NCBI GenBank assembly: GCA_017528085.1
Contig: JAFXPH010000004.1
Coordinates: forward strand, 124,001-188,000
Length of the DNA: 64,000 nt
Origin: Clostridia bacterium
GTDB lineage: Bacteria > Bacillota > Clostridia > TANB77 > CAG-508
Direction of reading: 5' to 3'
The position numbers were made by a program, and so were the translations under genes. Under the pieces are notes generated by a model. That model made no database searches. It was given only the letters and a program-made list of their open reading frames with translations, and was not told where the DNA came from. The stretch's first letter is position 1. Every line of letters starts with the position of its first letter. This document shows, piece by piece, positions 44,604 through 55,278 of this stretch.

Positions 44604-46568
44604 ATGTTTAAATTAGTTTCTGAATACAAACCTACTGGAGATCAACCAGAAGCAATTGATTATCTAGTAAAAGGTATTAAATCTGGAAAAAAATTTCAAA
44701 CTTTAATGGGTGTTACAGGATCAGGAAAAACTTTTACAATGGCTAATATCATTGAACAAGTTCAAAAACCTACTCTTGTTTTAGCACATAATAAAACTCT
44801 AGCAGGGCAACTATATTCTGAATTTAAAGAATTCTTTCCTGAAAATAGAGTAGAATATTTTGTATCTTATTATGATTATTATCAACCAGAAGCTTATATT
44901 GCATCTTCAGATACTTACATTGAAAAAGATGCATCTATAAATGATGAAATAGATAAGCTTCGTCATTCAGCAACAGCATCACTTTTTGAAACTAGAGATG
45001 TTATTATTGTAGCTTCAGTTTCATGTATATATGGTTTAGGTGACCCAATTGATTATGAAAACATGATTGTATCTCTAAGACCAGGTATGCAAATTGATAG
45101 AAATGAAGTTATGAGAAAATTAATTAACATGCAATATACAAGAAACGAGATGGACTTTAAAAGAGGTACATTTAGAGCAAAAGGAGATATATTAGAAATA
45201 TATCCATCTGATGAAGATGAAAAGGCTTTAAGAATCGAGTTCTGGGGCGATGAAGTTGAAAAAATAAATGTAATTAATCCTTTAACAGGAAAGGTAATTG
45301 CTTCACGTAATCATGCTTGGGTATATCCAAATTCACATTATGTTACAAGTAAAGATAAACTAGATAGAGCAATTGAAACTATAGATAAAGAACTAGAAGA
45401 GAGAATAAAATATTTTAAAGATAATAATAAATTAATAGAAGCACAAAGAATTGAAGAAAGAACAAACTTTGATATTGAAATGCTTAAAGAAACTGGATTC
45501 TGCCAAGGTATTGAAAACTATTCTCGTCACATAAGTGGTAGAGAACCTGGTAGCCCTCCTTATACACTTTTTGATTATTTTCCAAAAGATTTCTTGTTAT
45601 TAATTGATGAGTCTCATGCAACTATTCCACAAGTAAGAGCAATGTATAATGGAGATAGAGCAAGAAAAGAATCACTTGTTGAATATGGATTTAGACTTCC
45701 ATCAGCATTTGATAATAGACCACTTAAATTTGAAGAATTTGAAAAGAGGATTAATCAAGCAATATTTGTTTCTGCTACACCTTCAGTTTATGAAGAAGAA
45801 CATGCAGGAAATAATATGGTAGAACAAATCATTAGACCTACAGGTCTATTAGACCCTAAGATAGAAGTAAGACCAACAGACGGACAAATCGACGATTTGA
45901 TAGATGAATTAAATGTTGTTGCTGAAAAAGGCGATAGAGCTTTAGTTACAACATTAACTAAAAAGATGGCAGAAGATTTAACAGCTTATTTAAGAAATGC
46001 AGGAATACGAGTTAGATATATGCACTCTGATATTAAGGCACTAGAGAGATTAGAAATAATTCGTGACTTAAGAATGGGAGAGTTTGATGTTTTAGTTGGT
46101 ATTAACCTTTTAAGAGAAGGTTTAGATATACCTGAAGTATCTTTGGTTGCAATACTAGATGCTGATAAAGAAGGATTCCTTCGTTCTGAAAGAAGTTTAA
46201 TTCAAACTATAGGTAGAGCAGCTAGAAATAGTGAAGGTAGAGTAATAATGTATGCTGATGAACTTACTGAATCTATGGAACATGCAATTAGTGAAACAAA
46301 TAGAAGAAGAAGTATACAAGAAGCATATAATAAAGCTCATGGAATTACACCTCAGACAATTAGAAAATCTGTAAGAGATACAATTAAAGCTACAATCGTT
46401 GATGATTTAGCACAAGAGTACAATATTAGTAAAGAAGATGATATAGATGATATCATTTCTAAGTTAACTGATGAAATGTTGTCTCATGCAAGTAAAATGG
46501 AATTTGAAGATGCAGCAATGCTAAGAGACAAGATTAAAGAATTAGAAAAAATGAAGGAAGTAAATTAA
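44604..46568 (+). CDS. uvrB: excinuclease ABC subunit B
   Basis: UvrB is the damage-verifying helicase of nucleotide excision repair. The 654-residue product shows Walker A GVTGSGKT, the beta-hairpin region [13 protein letters not shown]-box-like LLIDESHAT, helicase motif [15 protein letters not shown], and [11 protein letters not shown]-terminal UVR domain ([16 protein letters not shown]) contacts UvrC. Its stop overlaps the start of a HipA-like gene (TAATG), and uvrA follows that gene, so uvrB and uvrA share a transcript with an extra protein between them. Confidence 0.97.
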   Translation: MFKLVSEYKPTGDQPEAIDYLVKGIKSGKKFQTLMGVTGSGKTFTMANIIEQVQKPTLVLAHNKTLAGQLYSEFKEFFPENRVEYFVSYYDYYQPEAYIASSDTYIEKDASINDEIDKLRHSATASLFETRDVIIVASVSCIYGLGDPIDYENMIVSLRPGMQIDRNEVMRKLINMQYTRNEMDFKRGTFRAKGDILEIYPSDEDEKALRIEFWGDEVEKINVINPLTGKVIASRNHAWVYPNSHYVTSKDKLDRAIETIDKELEERIKYFKDNNKLIEAQRIEERTNFDIEMLKETGFCQGIENYSRHISGREPGSPPYTLFDYFPKDFLLLIDESHATIPQVRAMYNGDRARKESLVEYGFRLPSAFDNRPLKFEEFEKRINQAIFVSATPSVYEEEHAGNNMVEQIIRPTGLLDPKIEVRPTDGQIDDLIDELNVVAEKGDRALVTTLTKKMAEDLTAYLRNAGIRVRYMHSDIKALERLEIIRDLRMGEFDVLVGINLLREGLDIPEVSLVAILDADKEGFLRSERSLIQTIGRAARNSEGRVIMYADELTESMEHAISETNRRRSIQEAYNKAHGITPQTIRKSVRDTIKATIVDDLAQEYNISKEDDIDDIISKLTDEMLSHASKMEFEDAAMLRDKIKELEKMKEVN

Positions 46569-47554
46569 TGTATAATTTTTTAGAAAGTATTGATATGAAT
46601 ACTTATCATAAGGTAGATGAATATCCTGAACAAAGGTATAAATTTTCATTAATAAATTTACCTGAAACTTATACTAAAGATGATAATCCGTTTTTTGAAT
46701 TTAAAGAAGTAACAATTTGCCCATATATTCATTATGGTGAGTATGTAGCATATAAACTAGCTCAAAAAATCGGAATTAACTGTTGCAAGGTAGATTTATT
46801 TAGAAGAAAAATTGATAAAGGATATAGAGAGTATCAAGATGCAGCACTAAGCTACTATGATTTAAGCTCTGATGAGGAAATAGTAAATCCATACTCAATG
46901 ATTAGTAAATATGCTGAAAGAAATAATTATGTTCATTTTCCATTAAATATTGAATTACTATTTAATGCAGTATATCAAAGATTCATGGATGAAAATAGAC
47001 CTCAAGAAGAGTTTGATACTTTTAGAAGAGATTTCATTAGAATGATGGTATTCGATGTAAGATTTGGTAACTTCGATAGAGGAATAGAAAATTGGTTATT
47101 TAAAAGAAATAAACAAACTGGAGAGTATTCTTTATATCCAATGTTTGATAATGAAGCTATACTTGGCTTTTCAGCTTATAATGTTGAAGCTCAAAAATCA
47201 AATGACTTTATTCAAGCATATAATGAAAGATTGCCATTTAGAGTAGTTCCTCCACATACAGATTATGGAGAAATTAATATGATTAATGGCTATTCAGTTT
47301 ATAAATATTTACTAAATACTTATCCACAAGAAACTATAGAAGCAACTGAAATGGTAAATAGAGTTTCTTATGAAGATTTTGAAGCTATACTTAATGAGCT
47401 TCCACTAATGGATGAAAAGTTTAGTGTCTTTACTAGAAAAAATTTCTTATATAGAGAAAAAAGAATGGAAAAAATATATGAGGAATATAAAGCATTAGAA
47501 GAGCAAAAGAAACTTTCAAAAGTTATGAATAATGTAGAAGACGAAGAAAGATAG
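46568..47554 (+). CDS. HipA-like kinase domain protein between uvrB and uvrA
   Basis: This 328-residue protein has the kinase-core layout of the HipA C-terminal/CtkA group. It has GEYVAYKLAQKIGI in the first lobe, FDVRFGNFDRGIENW with D170 and N175 in a D-x4-N catalytic-loop arrangement, and YPMFDNEA with D194 as the metal-binding Asp. The HipA N-terminal domain and HipB antitoxin are absent; a charged coiled C-terminus (about 285-328) follows. It starts at TAATG shared with the uvrB stop and ends nine bases before uvrA, so it is made together with the repair proteins. Whether it phosphorylates proteins, tRNA synthetases or something else is unknown. Assignment rests on motif pattern only. 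Confidence 0.7.
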   Translation: MYNFLESIDMNTYHKVDEYPEQRYKFSLINLPETYTKDDNPFFEFKEVTICPYIHYGEYVAYKLAQKIGINCCKVDLFRRKIDKGYREYQDAALSYYDLSSDEEIVNPYSMISKYAERNNYVHFPLNIELLFNAVYQRFMDENRPQEEFDTFRRDFIRMMVFDVRFGNFDRGIENWLFKRNKQTGEYSLYPMFDNEAILGFSAYNVEAQKSNDFIQAYNERLPFRVVPPHTDYGEINMINGYSVYKYLLNTYPQETIEATEMVNRVSYEDFEAILNELPLMDEKFSVFTRKNFLYREKRMEKIYEEYKALEEQKKLSKVMNNVEDEER

Positions 47555-47563
47555 GAGAAATAA

Positions 47564-50386
47564 ATGAACGATAATATTATTATTAAAGGTGCAAAAGAAC
47601 ACAATTTAAAAAATATTGATATTACGATTCCTAAAAATAAATTAACAGTAATAACTGGACTTTCTGGTTCAGGAAAATCAAGTTTAGCATTTGATACTAT
47701 TTATGCTGAAGGCCAAAGAAGATATGTAGAAAGTTTATCAGCATATGCTAGACAATTTCTAGGAATGATGGAAAAACCAGATGTTGAATCTATTGAGGGA
47801 TTATCACCAGCTATTTCAATAGATCAAAAAACTACATCTAAAAACCCACGTTCAACTGTAGGTACAGTAACTGAAATTTATGATTTTATACGTTTATTGT
47901 ATGCAAGAATTGGTGTTCCATATTGCCCAAATTGTGGTAAGAAAATTGAAAAGCAAACAATTGATCAAATAGTAGATGCTATAATGGAAAAACCAGAAGG
48001 ATCTAGACTTCAAGTCTTAGCTCCTATCGTAAGAAATAAAAAAGGTGAATATAAAAAACAACTTCAAGATATGCAAAAACAAGGATTTGTAAGAGTAATC
48101 ATAGATGGTGAAATGTATGAACTTACAGATGACATTGATATTGATAGAAATAAAAAGCATACAATTGAAATTGTTGTTGATAGATTAATAATAAAACCAG
48201 ACATTAGAAATAGATTAACAGAAAGTGTCGAAACAGCACTTAAGTTTGCTGAAAATTTAGTTGAAGCAGATTTTGGAAAAGATGGAAAAGAACTTTATAG
48301 TACAACATATGCTTGCCCAGATTGTAATATAAGTGTTGAAGAACTATCTCCAAGAATGTTTTCATTTAACAATCCAATGGGTGCATGTCCAGAATGTACT
48401 GGTATTGGTTACTTAATGAAAATGGATGAAGATTTAATTGTCCCTGATAAAACTAAGACACTTTATGATGGTATCAAAGCATTTGGAGCAAGTACACTTA
48501 AAAAGGGTGATACTATGGCTAAAATGTACTTTGAAAGTATTGGTAAACATTATGGAGTAGACATTAGGAATAAAAAGATAAAGAACCTACCTAAAGAGTT
48601 TATGAATAAGATTCTATATGGTACAGCACCAGATGTAATCGATTTTGAATTTGTTTCATCTACTGGTGTTAGAACATTTTCACAACCATTTGAAGGTGTT
48701 ATTCCTACGTTAGAAAGAAGATATATAGAAACAAAATCTCAAGGAATGAGAGATTTCTATGAATTATATATGAGCTATGCTCCATGTAATTCATGTCATG
48801 GTGCTAGACTTAAACCATCAGTTCTATCAGTTAAAGTTGGTAGAAAAAATATAAATGAACTTACAAATATGAGCGTAGTTGCTATTAAAGAATACTTAAA
48901 TAACCTAAAACTTAATAATAAAGATCAAATGATAGCAGATATGATTTTAAAGGAATTAAATAAGAGACTACAATTCTTAATAGATGTTGGATTAGATTAT
49001 TTAACACTTTCTCGTTCAGCAGGTACATTATCTGGTGGTGAAGCACAAAGAATTAGATTAGCTACTCAAATAGGTTCTGGCCTTTCTGGTGTACTATATG
49101 TTTTAGATGAACCAAGTATTGGACTTCATCAAAGAGATAATGGAAAATTAATAGAGACATTAAAGAAATTAAGAGATTTAGGAAATACATTAATAGTCGT
49201 TGAACATGATGAAGATACAATGTATGCCGCAGATCAAATTATTGATATTGGACCAGGAGCGGGTGTTCATGGTGGATATGTAATGGCTCAAGGAACTGCA
49301 GAAGAAATAAAAAAATATAAAGATTCTATTACAGGACAATATTTAAGTGGAAAACTTAAAATAGAAGTTCCAAAGAAAAGAAGAAAATCAAATGGTAAGT
49401 ATATCGAAATACTTGGTGCTGAAGAACACAACTTAAAGAAAATAGATGTTAAGATTCCACTTGGAGTATTTAACTGTGTATGTGGTGTTTCAGGTTCTGG
49501 TAAATCAACACTTGTTAATGAAGTATTATATAAACATCTAGCAAAAGAAATTAATAAATCAAATGAAAAACCAGGAAAATGTTCAAGTATAAAAGGTGTT
49601 AGTAACATTGATAAGATTATTAATATCGATCAATCACCAATTGGTAGAACACCTAGATCAAACCCTGCAACATATACAGGTGTATTTGATACGATTCGTG
49701 ATATGTTTGCTGAAAGTAATGAAGCGAAACTAAGAGGATATCAAAAAGGTAGATTTAGTTTCAATGTTCCTGGTGGTAGATGCGAGGCATGTCAAGGTGA
49801 TGGTGTTGTTAGAATTGGTATGAACTTCTTACCAGATATATATGTTCCTTGTGAAGTATGTCATGGATCTAGATATGCAAGAGAAACATTAGAAGTTAAA
49901 TATAAAGGTAAAAACATATCTGAAGTATTAGATATGACTGTTGAAGAAGCATTAGAATTTTTTAACAATATTCCAAAGATTAAAACAAAAATTCAAACAT
50001 TAAAAGATGTTGGACTTGGATACATTAAACTAGGTCAATCTTCAACTACTTTATCTGGTGGTGAAGCACAAAGAGTTAAACTTGCTACTGAACTTTCAAA
50101 AAGAGCTACTGGAAAAACTATGTACATATTAGATGAACCTACAACAGGTCTTCATATAGATGATGTGCATAGATTAGTAGATATTTTACAAAGACTAGTA
50201 GATACTGGAAATACAATTATTGTAATTGAGCATAACTTAGATTTAATAAAGACTGCTGATTATATAATTGATTTAGGTCCAGAAGGTGGAGATGCAGGTG
50301 GAGAAATAGTAGCTTGTGGAACACCAGAGCAAGTATGTAAAGTAAAAGATTCATATACAGGTCAATTTTTAAAGAAATATTTATAA
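47564..50386 (+). CDS. uvrA: excinuclease ABC subunit A
   Basis: UvrA is the dimeric ABC ATPase that first finds DNA lesions and loads UvrB. The 940-residue product has two nucleotide-binding domains (Walker [10 protein letters not shown] and GVSGSGKST; signatures LSGGEAQR twice; DEPSIGLH and DEPTTGLH). Zinc modules are CPNCGKK, CPDC with CPEC, and CEAC with CEVC. The UvrB-binding and insertion domains lie in the usual places. An AGGAG site precedes ATG 47564. I see no hairpin terminator after its stop. Confidence 0.97.
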   Translation: MNDNIIIKGAKEHNLKNIDITIPKNKLTVITGLSGSGKSSLAFDTIYAEGQRRYVESLSAYARQFLGMMEKPDVESIEGLSPAISIDQKTTSKNPRSTVGTVTEIYDFIRLLYARIGVPYCPNCGKKIEKQTIDQIVDAIMEKPEGSRLQVLAPIVRNKKGEYKKQLQDMQKQGFVRVIIDGEMYELTDDIDIDRNKKHTIEIVVDRLIIKPDIRNRLTESVETALKFAENLVEADFGKDGKELYSTTYACPDCNISVEELSPRMFSFNNPMGACPECTGIGYLMKMDEDLIVPDKTKTLYDGIKAFGASTLKKGDTMAKMYFESIGKHYGVDIRNKKIKNLPKEFMNKILYGTAPDVIDFEFVSSTGVRTFSQPFEGVIPTLERRYIETKSQGMRDFYELYMSYAPCNSCHGARLKPSVLSVKVGRKNINELTNMSVVAIKEYLNNLKLNNKDQMIADMILKELNKRLQFLIDVGLDYLTLSRSAGTLSGGEAQRIRLATQIGSGLSGVLYVLDEPSIGLHQRDNGKLIETLKKLRDLGNTLIVVEHDEDTMYAADQIIDIGPGAGVHGGYVMAQGTAEEIKKYKDSITGQYLSGKLKIEVPKKRRKSNGKYIEILGAEEHNLKKIDVKIPLGVFNCVCGVSGSGKSTLVNEVLYKHLAKEINKSNEKPGKCSSIKGVSNIDKIINIDQSPIGRTPRSNPATYTGVFDTIRDMFAESNEAKLRGYQKGRFSFNVPGGRCEACQGDGVVRIGMNFLPDIYVPCEVCHGSRYARETLEVKYKGKNISEVLDMTVEEALEFFNNIPKIKTKIQTLKDVGLGYIKLGQSSTTLSGGEAQRVKLATELSKRATGKTMYILDEPTTGLHIDDVHRLVDILQRLVDTGNTIIVIEHNLDLIKTADYIIDLGPEGGDAGGEIVACGTPEQVCKVKDSYTGQFLKKYL

Positions 50387-50413
50387 AAAAACATAAAATC
50401 TTTTTACAATGAA

Positions 50414-50422
50414 TGTTATAAT
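50414..50422 (+). promoter_or_regulatory. extended -10 promoter
   Basis: TGTTATAAT (TGn plus TATAAT at 50417-50422) without a good -35 at the usual distance lies 39 bases before the next gene. Confidence 0.5.
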
Positions 50423-50460
50423 TTAGAAGTCATATAATTAGAGGAGATGAGGAAAAACAA

Positions 50461-50880
50461 ATGAAAGCTTTTTTAAAGAAACATTTAAGTTTTATTATAG
50501 CTTTTATAATATTCTATATTGTAAATATATTTCTTATAATAGGCGTTGATTTAAAAGATGTAACTAATGTTATAAATATATTTGAAAATCCTTATGGTAA
50601 AATAAGTTCCATTGTTACTACATTCGTTTCGATTATCGTTTTAATTGCGTATTTTTTTATAAAAAGAAAAAAAGATGATCAGGATGTAAAAATAGAAAAT
50701 ATATTTCTTTTTGTAATATTGTTAGTTGGAATATTTTATATAATTTTTGTACCTTTTGATGCTATACCGGATGAAAGACAACATTTTTATAGAGCTTACA
50801 CTATAGCAGAAGGCGATATTGTTTCGAAAGTCCAAGATGTAGGTTATGCTCGGAGGAGAAGTTCCACTTCAATTAATTGA
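50461..50880 (+). pseudogene. DUF2142-type membrane protein, 5' part before frameshift
   Basis: This reading frame holds the N-terminus of a polytopic membrane protein: helices at about 10-30, 45-65 and 78-98, then VPFDAIPDERQHFYRAYTIAEGD, the diagnostic N-terminal block of the DUF2142 family. After about residue 128 the frame turns into a basic Arg/Ser run and stops at 50880. The rest of the family sequence continues in the +1 frame from about 50843. The two parts together would give a protein of roughly 530 residues, the usual length. A GAGGAGATGAGG site precedes ATG 50461. The shift may be a real mutation or a one-base sequence error. Confidence 0.75.
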
Positions 50881-52066
50881 AGCTGGATATAGATGTATAG
50901 AATTAAATATAGGTATGGATCATTCTAAGGAAAACTATTTTGATTACATTAAAAGAGTTTCAAATTCATATATCGATAATACACAAAAAATTCCAAGATT
51001 ATTTCCTACTACTGCAATATATTTAGGTACATCTTATTTACCACAAGTAATAGGTATTTCAATATTTAAAATCTTCACTAAAAATGTTATGCTATTAATA
51101 GCTTCAGGAAGATTATTTAGTTTAATTACATATAGTTTATTAATGTATTTTAGTATAAAAATTATTCCTACTAAAAAAATATATCTATTTTTTATAGGAC
51201 TGCTTCCAATTGCTATACAGGAAGCTTGTTCATATGCAGTAGATGGATACATATTTGCTATATGTACATTATTCATTAGTTATGTTTTAAATTTAAGAAG
51301 TAAGAGTAATGAATATCTACTTACTAAAAAAGATAAAATAATATTATTTATATTAAGTGCATTTATTTCTTCAACGAAATTTGTATATATGATTGTAGTA
51401 TTTAGTGTTCTACTACTTAATAAAAATAATTTTAAAAATAAAAAGAGTAGATTACTTTTTCTAATTAGTTTAATTCTTGTTTCATTATGCTTGAACATTT
51501 TGTCATTTGTTTATGCTGGTGTTTATAAGACTGAACTAAGACCAATTGTAAATACATCAGAACAAACGAAATATATATTAGAAAATCCATTTAAATACTT
51601 ATTTATTTGCTTTAGAAGTACTAACTATTGGATTGAAGCAATAGTGGGAAATATTTTTGGAACTTCTTTAGGACTATTAAATGTATCTGTAGGTAGTTTG
51701 TATAAATTTTTAAGTATTGTTTTATTTGCAATTATATTAGTTTTAGATAAAGATAAAGCAGAATATAAAGCAGTAAAGATAAATAATTATGTAAAAATTG
51801 TTTTTTCAATTATTTCAATAGTAGTAATTGGATTAGTTTATACTAGTGAATACGTTAAATGGACTGGAGTAAGAGGCAACGTGATTGAAGGAATTCAAGG
51901 AAGATATTTCTTACCGATATTTGCATTAATACCATTTATTTTTGATAGTGAAAAAATAAAAATAAAAAATGGACTTAATTGGAAATATATATACTTATTT
52001 ATGGCGTTCTTAAATATTCAAGTAATAAATAGTTATTTATATTCAGGAATATTATATAAATTTTAA
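50843..52066 (+). pseudogene. DUF2142-type membrane protein, 3' part after frameshift
   Basis: This frame carries the remaining ~400 residues of the DUF2142-type protein, beginning with MLGGEVPLQLIEAGY, which in homologues directly follows the acidic DERQHFYRAY block. About nine hydrophobic helices follow, and near the end GVIEG-like NVIEGIQGRYFLPIFALIPF is the conserved C-terminal RYF(L/I)P motif. A stop (TAG) at 50840-50842 in this frame shows it cannot extend upstream, so the join must fall between 50843 and 50878. It could in principle be translated separately from ATG 50846, but that would miss the first helices. The family is linked to surface glycan transfer; it precedes an FAD oxidoreductase gene by 15 bases. 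Confidence 0.7.
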
Positions 52067-52081
52067 TATTTGGAGGGTTTT

Positions 52082-53650
52082 ATGAAAAAGATTATCATTA
52101 TAGGTGCAGGACCTGCTGGACTTACAGCTGCATCTGAGCTATTAGATGACAGCAAAGAAAAATATGACATTACAATATTAGAAGAGTCAAATGATATTGG
52201 CGGTATTTCTAAAACTGTTAAATACAATGGAAACAGAATGGATATTGGTGGTCACAGATTCTTTTCAAAAGATAAAAGAGTAATGGACTTTTGGATGAAC
52301 CTTATGCCTATACAAGGACAAAATTCATTTGATGATGAAAAATTAGGAAGAGAAAAACCACTAGTTGAAGGTGGACCTAATCCAGAAAAAGAAGATGAAG
52401 TTTTACTTGTAAGAGATAGGGTATCAAGAATTTATTACTTAAAAAAATTCTTTGATTATCCAATTAGTTTAAAATTAAAAACATTTACTAACATGGGATT
52501 AATAAGAACTATAAAATCTGGATTTAGTTATCTAAAATCTATATTCTTTAAGAAAAAAGAAGATTCTTTAGAGAACTTTTATATAAATAGATTTGGAAAA
52601 GTTTTATATAGTATGTTCTTTGAAAAATATACAGAAAAACTATGGGGAAGACACCCAAGCAATATTTCAGCTGATTGGGGAGCACAAAGAGTAAAAGGTG
52701 TTTCAATATCAGCAGTACTAAAAGATTCTTTCTCTAAACTATTCGGTAGAAAAAATAAAAATAAAGGTGAAGTTGAAACATCTTTAATAGAGCAATTCTA
52801 TTATCCAAAATTTGGACCAGGTCAACTATGGGAAGAATTAGCTAAGAAGGTAGAAGAAAAGGGCGTAAAGATTTGTAAAAATCATTCAGTTCAAAAAGTA
52901 TTAGTTAAGAATAATAAAGTTACATCTGTAATGTGTAATGTAGATGGTAAGATAGAAGAATTTGAAGGTGATGTATTTATTTCTTCTATGCCACTTAAAG
53001 ACTTAGTTGAAGATATAACTGGTGAAGAAGTACCAAAAGAAGAACTTGAGATTGCTAAAGGACTTCCATATGTGGATTTTCAAACAGTTGGCGTTTTAGT
53101 TAATAAAATGAAACTTGAAAATGAGACTAAAATCAAGACTATTAATAATATAGTTCCTGATTGCTGGATTTATATTCAAGAACCAGAAGTTAAAATGCTT
53201 AGAATTCAGATCTTTAATAACTGGTCACCATATCTAGTTAAAGATATAGGCGATAAAGTTTGGATTGGTATTGAATATACATGTAAAGAAGGCGATGAGT
53301 ATTGGAATATGTCTGATGAAGAATTTTCTCAATTTGCTATTAATGAACTTGCATCAATCAATATCATTGATAAAAATGATGTAGTAGATTATCACAGAGA
53401 AAGAATTAAAAAAGCATATCCTGCATATTTTGATACATATAAAGATATTGATAAATTAATAAAATATATTGACACAATCGATAACTTATATTGTATAGGA
53501 AGAAATGGCCAACATCATTACAACAATATGGATCATTCAATGGCAACTGCAATGGAGGCTGCTAAGAATATCAAAGAAGGAATTAAAGAGAAAGATAATA
53601 TTTGGAATGTAAATACAGAAAAATCTTATCATGAAGAGAAAAAGTCTTAA
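52082..53650 (+). CDS. FAD-dependent oxidoreductase, amine oxidase / UDP-galactopyranose mutase-like
   Basis: This 522-residue flavoprotein has the dinucleotide-binding GAGPAG (about residues 8-13), [12 protein letters not shown], and [13 protein letters not shown], features of the NAD(P)-binding Rossmann/amine oxidase group including UDP-galactopyranose mutase-like and protoporphyrinogen oxidase-like enzymes. [19 protein letters not shown] and the C-terminal [22 protein letters not shown] close the FAD site. I start it at ATG 52082, with TGGAGGG at 52071-52077. Following the DUF2142-type gene by 15 bases, it probably works on an envelope sugar or polyprenyl-linked glycan; the reaction is not certain. 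Confidence 0.82.
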   Translation: MKKIIIIGAGPAGLTAASELLDDSKEKYDITILEESNDIGGISKTVKYNGNRMDIGGHRFFSKDKRVMDFWMNLMPIQGQNSFDDEKLGREKPLVEGGPNPEKEDEVLLVRDRVSRIYYLKKFFDYPISLKLKTFTNMGLIRTIKSGFSYLKSIFFKKKEDSLENFYINRFGKVLYSMFFEKYTEKLWGRHPSNISADWGAQRVKGVSISAVLKDSFSKLFGRKNKNKGEVETSLIEQFYYPKFGPGQLWEELAKKVEEKGVKICKNHSVQKVLVKNNKVTSVMCNVDGKIEEFEGDVFISSMPLKDLVEDITGEEVPKEELEIAKGLPYVDFQTVGVLVNKMKLENETKIKTINNIVPDCWIYIQEPEVKMLRIQIFNNWSPYLVKDIGDKVWIGIEYTCKEGDEYWNMSDEEFSQFAINELASINIIDKNDVVDYHRERIKKAYPAYFDTYKDIDKLIKYIDTIDNLYCIGRNGQHHYNNMDHSMATAMEAAKNIKEGIKEKDNIWNVNTEKSYHEEKKS

Positions 53651-53657
53651 ATAAAAA

Positions 53658-53697
53658 AGAAGTCTTAAACATAAGTTTAGGACTTCTATTTTTTTTA
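53658..53697. terminator. bidirectional terminator
   Basis: A 13-bp stem (53658-53670 with 53675-53687, one G-T pair) with loop ATAA has T8 to the right and A6 to the left. It ends both the FAD gene and the convergent pepV; the right T-run overlaps the pepV stop. Confidence 0.88.
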
Positions 53698-55146
53698 CTT
53701 TGCTAATTTATAAATTGCTTCAGCATATATTTTACTTCCAAGTAGTAAGTCATTTAGTTTAATATATTCATCTACTTGGTGACACATATCTTTATCACCT
53801 GGCATAGTTAAACCATAACTTACAAAGTTTTTAAATGCTCTTGCATATGTACCTCCACCAATAGCAATTGGCTCAGCATCTATACCAGATTTTTCTTTAA
53901 ATATATCTACTAAGGTTTTAACTAAGTAATTATCTTTATCAACAAATAAAGGTTCTTGAATTCCAGAATTTGTAACTTCAATATCTTCAAAGAATCTAAC
54001 AAGTTGTCTATATCTTAAGAAAATAGAATCTAAACTGATTGTAACAGGAACTCTTAAGTTAGTTCTTAAAGTCAGTACTCCATCTTCATATGAAACATAA
54101 CCTACATTTGATGTAAGTATACCAGAAGCTTCATCATGAACTACTGAATCATCTTCAAATTCTGTAGCAAATTCAATATCTTTTCTTGCTAAAAATTCTG
54201 GACTTTCTATATCAAAGAACCCAAGACCATATAATTTTTCAAGATATATTTCTTCATTAGCATCACTTTTAGAAGTATGTTCATTTAAATATTGGACTAA
54301 ATTTGAAATTGCATTAATACCTTCTTCTGGATGTGAAGCATGAGCTGCAACACCATATGAAGTAATTTTAATTGTATCTTCATCTATGTTTTGTACCTCA
54401 ATATTATTTCTATATAGTTCATTTACTTCTGAAACAAAGTTATGATTTGGTCTAAATAATTTTGAATTATATTTAAGAGTAATTGAACATTTTTTAGGAA
54501 CAACATTTATTGCATTAGAATAGCAATTAAAATCTATAATATCCATTCCTTGAATATTAAATTTATGTTTAAGTTCAACTGTCATAATACCTTTTTCTGC
54601 ATAGATAGCAGGGAAGTTAGCATCTGGACTAAAACCTATAGTTGGATGTTCTTCATGTTCTTTGTAATAATTAATACATTTCCAGTTTTTCTCTTCATTT
54701 AATCCTAGAATTAATCTTACTCTTTTATTTATTTTCACTCCAGAATCAAGTATAGCTTTCATAGCAAATAAAGATGCTATAACAGGACCTTTATCATCTA
54801 TAGAACCACGACCAAATAATTTTCCATTTCTAATTTCTGCTTTATATGGATCTACTGACCAACCATCCTCGAAATTAGCAGGAACTACATCTAAGTGACC
54901 AATGATTCCAACCATTTCTTCACCTTCGCCAAATTCTATATATCCACATTTATTATCAACATTTTTAACTTTAAATCCCATACTTTTTGCTAAATCTAAG
55001 GTATAGTTTAAAACGTTTTTACAATTAATGCCAAAAGGTTCTTCTAAATTTTCATCATCTTCTTCAGATACAGAAGGGAATGATATTAATTTAATTAACT
55101 CTTCTTGCATTTTATTAAAGTTATCATCTAAATATTTATCAAACAT
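53695..55146 (-). CDS. pepV: M20-family dipeptidase PepV
   Basis: PepV is a cytosolic di-zinc dipeptidase that cleaves dipeptides, including beta-Ala-His types. The 483-residue product has GHLDVVP, GRGSIDDKGP, the catalytic LGLNEEKNW, GFSPDANFPAIYAEKG and the C-terminal MPGDKDMCHQVDEYI, giving the five metal ligands in order. The inserted dimer/lid domain lies at about residues 190-380. An AAGGAG site precedes the ATG on this strand. It is alone on its strand, between convergent and divergent neighbours. Confidence 0.94.
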   Translation of the reverse strand: MFDKYLDDNFNKMQEELIKLISFPSVSEEDDENLEEPFGINCKNVLNYTLDLAKSMGFKVKNVDNKCGYIEFGEGEEMVGIIGHLDVVPANFEDGWSVDPYKAEIRNGKLFGRGSIDDKGPVIASLFAMKAILDSGVKINKRVRLILGLNEEKNWKCINYYKEHEEHPTIGFSPDANFPAIYAEKGIMTVELKHKFNIQGMDIIDFNCYSNAINVVPKKCSITLKYNSKLFRPNHNFVSEVNELYRNNIEVQNIDEDTIKITSYGVAAHASHPEEGINAISNLVQYLNEHTSKSDANEEIYLEKLYGLGFFDIESPEFLARKDIEFATEFEDDSVVHDEASGILTSNVGYVSYEDGVLTLRTNLRVPVTISLDSIFLRYRQLVRFFEDIEVTNSGIQEPLFVDKDNYLVKTLVDIFKEKSGIDAEPIAIGGGTYARAFKNFVSYGLTMPGDKDMCHQVDEYIKLNDLLLGSKIYAEAIYKLAK

Positions 55147-55218
55147 AAATTACTCCTTAATTTTTTTATAATTATATGTTTATTTTGTAAAAAAAACAAA
55201 TAAAATGTAGTAATTTGT

Positions 55219-55247
55219 TTGAATTTTACAATATATAATGATAAAAT
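55219..55247 (+). promoter_or_regulatory. promoter of the second surface protein gene
   Basis: TTGAAT (55219-55224) and TAAAAT (55242-55247), 17-base spacer. Confidence 0.7.
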
Positions 55248-55278
55248 GATTAAAGAATATTAGACTTAGGGGGAAATT

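Noticed and set aside
50820..50880. Programmed +1 frameshift in the DUF2142-type gene
   Set aside because: The SD-like run lies after rather than before the likely slip site, and no slow stop codon or shifty codon sits at the join; mutation or sequence error is simpler.
55165..55191. pepV promoter on the minus strand
   Set aside because: TTTACA and TATAAA-like boxes are present but the spacing is 15 or 9 bases; I could not choose a convincing pair.
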